Below, in pieces: positions 62,298 through 64,000 of a stretch of 64,000 bases of DNA (position 1 is its first letter; the number at the start of each line of letters is the position of its first letter). The DNA lies in NCBI RefSeq assembly GCF_001650195.1, contig NZ_LXYR01000021.1, forward strand, positions 16,902-80,901, given 5' to 3'. The notes under the pieces are model-generated. The model worked only from the letters and a program-made list of their open reading frames with translations, did not search any database and was not told where the DNA came from. This DNA is from Phormidesmis priestleyi BC1401 (GTDB lineage: Bacteria; Cyanobacteriota; Cyanobacteriia; Leptolyngbyales; Leptolyngbyaceae). The translations under genes were made by a program, and so were the position numbers.

Positions 62298-63581
62298 ATG
62301 AACACACATTATTCAGTCGTTGTAGTAGGAGGAGGGCAAGCTGGACTCTCGATCAGCTATTGCTTAACGCAGCGCGGCATTGATCACATTGTGTTTGAAA
62401 AACACACGATCGGACACGCGTGGCGATCGAGCCGTTGGGATTCGTTTTGTTTAGTCACCCCAAACTGGCAATGCACTCTGCCAGGGCATCCTTATCAAGG
62501 TGATGACCCCAATGGGTTTATGCAAAAAGATGACATCGTGAACTACATCGAGACCTATGCTGCGTCGTTTAACCCTCCGGTGAAAGAAGGCGTTGCAGTG
62601 CTGCGAGTTTACAGGAATGACGATCGCGGAATTTTTGACGTGACGACCTCGATCGGAGAGGTCACCGCCGACCAAGTTGTGATTGCAGCCGGGAGCTACC
62701 ATCGTCCCAAAGTGCCGCGCATGGCTGAACGGCTTCCCGTAGATATCGTGCAACTACATTCGTCTCACTATAAAAATCCGCACTCTCTGCCTGATAAAAG
62801 CGTGTTAGTCGTCGGCACCGGACAGTCGGGCTGTCAGATTGCAGAAGATTTGCATCTTGCAGGCAAAAAGGTTCATCTCTGCGTAGGAGGTGCGCCCCGA
62901 TCGCCCCGCCGATATCGTGGCAAAGATGCGGTCGATTGGCTTGAGGAAATGGGCTACTACAATCTATCGATTAATGAGCATCCTCAAAAAGAAAAAGTCA
63001 GAAGTAAAGCCAATCACTACCTCACAGGTCGCGATGGCGGACGCGAAATTGACCTGCGCCGATTTGCATTAGAAGGAATGCAGCTACACGGCAGATTGAA
63101 ATACGTTGGCGATCGTAAACTCGATTTTTGGGATGATCTCAAGCAAAATCTCGATCAAGCCGATGCCGTTTCTGAAAGCATTAAAAAAACCATTGACGGA
63201 TTCATTGCAAAAAACCAGATCCAAGCGCCTACAGAGACACCCTATCAACCTGTCTGGGAGCCAGAAGACGACGTTCTCAGCGTGGACTATGAGCAGGCAA
63301 ATATCGGCACAGTGATCTGGTCTACTGGATATGAATCTGATTTTAGTTGGGTTGAGCTTCCGGTATTTGATGGCAAGGGTTATCCGGGGCACGATCGAGG
63401 GGTGACTCAACTCGAAGGACTCTATTTCTTGGGGCTTCCCTGGCTTTATACCTGGGGTTCAGGCAGGTTTTCAGGAGTCGCACGCGATGCAAACTACATT
63501 GCTGATTACATTATATCGAGAAAGAAATTATCGCCTTCCAACGCGTGGAGCATTGTAAATGAATTTTTGATCGGCTCATAA
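62298..63581 (+). CDS. FAD-dependent oxidoreductase, MSMEG_0569 type
   Basis: A 427-residue flavin-containing monooxygenase-like protein. MNTHYSVVVVGGGQAGLSIS is the FAD loop, SVLVVGTGQSGCQIAEDLHL the NADP loop, and HAWRSSRWDSFCLVTPNW the family signature. Also present are RGKDAVDWLEEMGYY and DGGREIDLRRFALEGMQLHG. Family members belong to the Nit1-type clusters with nitrilase, radical SAM and acyltransferase genes. None of these is in the window, so this copy stands alone or its partners lie beyond the right edge. The substrate is unknown. The ATG at 62298 gives the correct N-terminus. Confidence 0.82.
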   Translation: MNTHYSVVVVGGGQAGLSISYCLTQRGIDHIVFEKHTIGHAWRSSRWDSFCLVTPNWQCTLPGHPYQGDDPNGFMQKDDIVNYIETYAASFNPPVKEGVAVLRVYRNDDRGIFDVTTSIGEVTADQVVIAAGSYHRPKVPRMAERLPVDIVQLHSSHYKNPHSLPDKSVLVVGTGQSGCQIAEDLHLAGKKVHLCVGGAPRSPRRYRGKDAVDWLEEMGYYNLSINEHPQKEKVRSKANHYLTGRDGGREIDLRRFALEGMQLHGRLKYVGDRKLDFWDDLKQNLDQADAVSESIKKTIDGFIAKNQIQAPTETPYQPVWEPEDDVLSVDYEQANIGTVIWSTGYESDFSWVELPVFDGKGYPGHDRGVTQLEGLYFLGLPWLYTWGSGRFSGVARDANYIADYIISRKKLSPSNAWSIVNEFLIGS

Positions 63582-63610
63582 GTAAGTTGATGAAACCATT
63601 TGTAGGAGGC

Positions 63611-63669
63611 GTTTCGGCTCCGCTCAACGCTCAATACTTCAAGAAACGCGGGTTGAGCGAAGTCGAAAC
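63611..63669. repeat. Inverted repeat downstream of the flavoprotein gene
   Basis: GTTTCGGCTCCGCTCAAC (63611-63628) and GTTGAGCGAAGTCGAAAC (63652-63669) pair at 16 of 18 positions around a 23-base loop. It starts 30 bp after the flavoprotein stop and looks like a dispersed palindromic repeat that may also end transcripts. The rest of 63582-63900 shows no gene. Confidence 0.6.
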
Positions 63670-63962
63670 CCAGGTTGACTTTGATTGAGCCTATCTGTTT
63701 AAAGCCCGGTTATTAAAAACCTATCGATTTAGACAGGTACTTGATGAGGATTGCAGCTTGTTTTTAGCGTTGTCATTGTCATCCCTAGCCTTATAACTAG
63801 ACCTGCAACTTTCGTATTCATCACTACAAAACGTCTGGGTAGCCAGCCCTTAATGTGGCATCACACAAGTCCGTTAGAGATAAGGAGACCATCATGCCTG
63901 AAGTATAGCCGTTGCCAGTTAGGTTAGGACATACTATAGAAGTTGAGACCCTCAAATGAGCG

Positions 63963-64000
63963 ATGCCAGCCCCCTACAGCGATGACCTCCGACAAAAAGT
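63963..64000 (+). CDS. IS630-family transposase, first codons only (partial)
   Basis: The last 38 bases encode MPAPYSDDLRQK, the characteristic beginning of IS630-family transposases (MPAPYSxDLRxK). The element runs off the right edge. TAGCCGTTGCCAG at about 63905 may be its left terminal repeat, next to a TA target as expected for IS630/Tc1-type transposons. Both ends need the adjoining sequence. Confidence 0.7.
   Translation, partial: MPAPYSDDLRQK

Overview
The window is cyanobacterial chromosome. The evidence is the dense CGATCG/GCGATCGC (HIP1-type) octamer use in the core genes, a biliverdin-type phytochrome locus, an rbp-rpsU pair, HpsE-type glycosyltransferases, a HetZ-related gene, and a cyanobacterial-looking RNase P RNA. 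The gene set fits a filamentous, probably non-heterocystous cyanobacterium (Leptolyngbya-like). That placement is inference, because no 16S rRNA gene lies in the window.

Layout. 0-5 kb: the end of cobN and cobK (cobalamin ring synthesis), rnpB, rnc (RNase III) and a Gfo/Idh/MocA oxidoreductase. 5-15 kb: sensory genes, namely a Cache-HAMP histidine kinase, a RibD-C reductase, then a light-sensing operon made of a bacteriophytochrome kinase broken by two lesions, an Rcp1-type response regulator and a 1218-residue hybrid kinase with a cyanobacteriochrome-like GAF. 15-16.5 kb: bioA.

16.5-20.7 kb is the main accessory island. It starts and ends with an integron attC-like imperfect inverted repeat. 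Inside are a decayed coiled-coil repeat ORF, a MITE-like element, a two-gene operon (double zinc ribbon protein plus HEPN-motif/winged-helix protein) and a UPF0175/DUF3368 toxin-antitoxin pair. The zinc-ribbon/HEPN operon is my best candidate for an undescribed system.

20.7-34 kb: a DUF6671 protein, dihydroorotase, a RelE-like pair, ilvD, a transglutaminase/propeller protein, a lipid kinase, an HTH/HicB remnant, a degenerate P-loop protein and a PacL-type P-type ATPase. 34-38 kb: polysaccharide glycosyltransferases (two HpsE-like GT2 and one GT4). 38-48 kb: a DUF4347 protein lacking its presumed catalytic pair, rbp-rpsU, a Rieske oxygenase, two truncated genes joined tail to tail, an AI-2E-type exporter, pterin dehydratase, an MBL-fold protein, an S4 protein and a GH57 enzyme. 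48.6-50 kb: a small accessory pocket with an orphan YgiT-type antitoxin and a membrane-anchored protein with exonuclease-like motifs. 50-64 kb: an ABC exporter, a YdcF protein, galE, a sugar transferase, a HetZ-related regulator, a glycoside hydrolase pseudogene, class II aldolase, a GAF-LuxR regulator, a frameshifted membrane protein, an MSMEG_0569-type flavoprotein and the first bases of an IS630-type transposase.

A recurring theme is gene breakage. The phytochrome, a HicB-like gene, an amidohydrolase/prolyl oligopeptidase pair, a glycosidase and a membrane protein are all interrupted. At least three dispersed non-autonomous repeat types are also present. This suggests a genome in flux, although single-base indels could partly be sequencing error.
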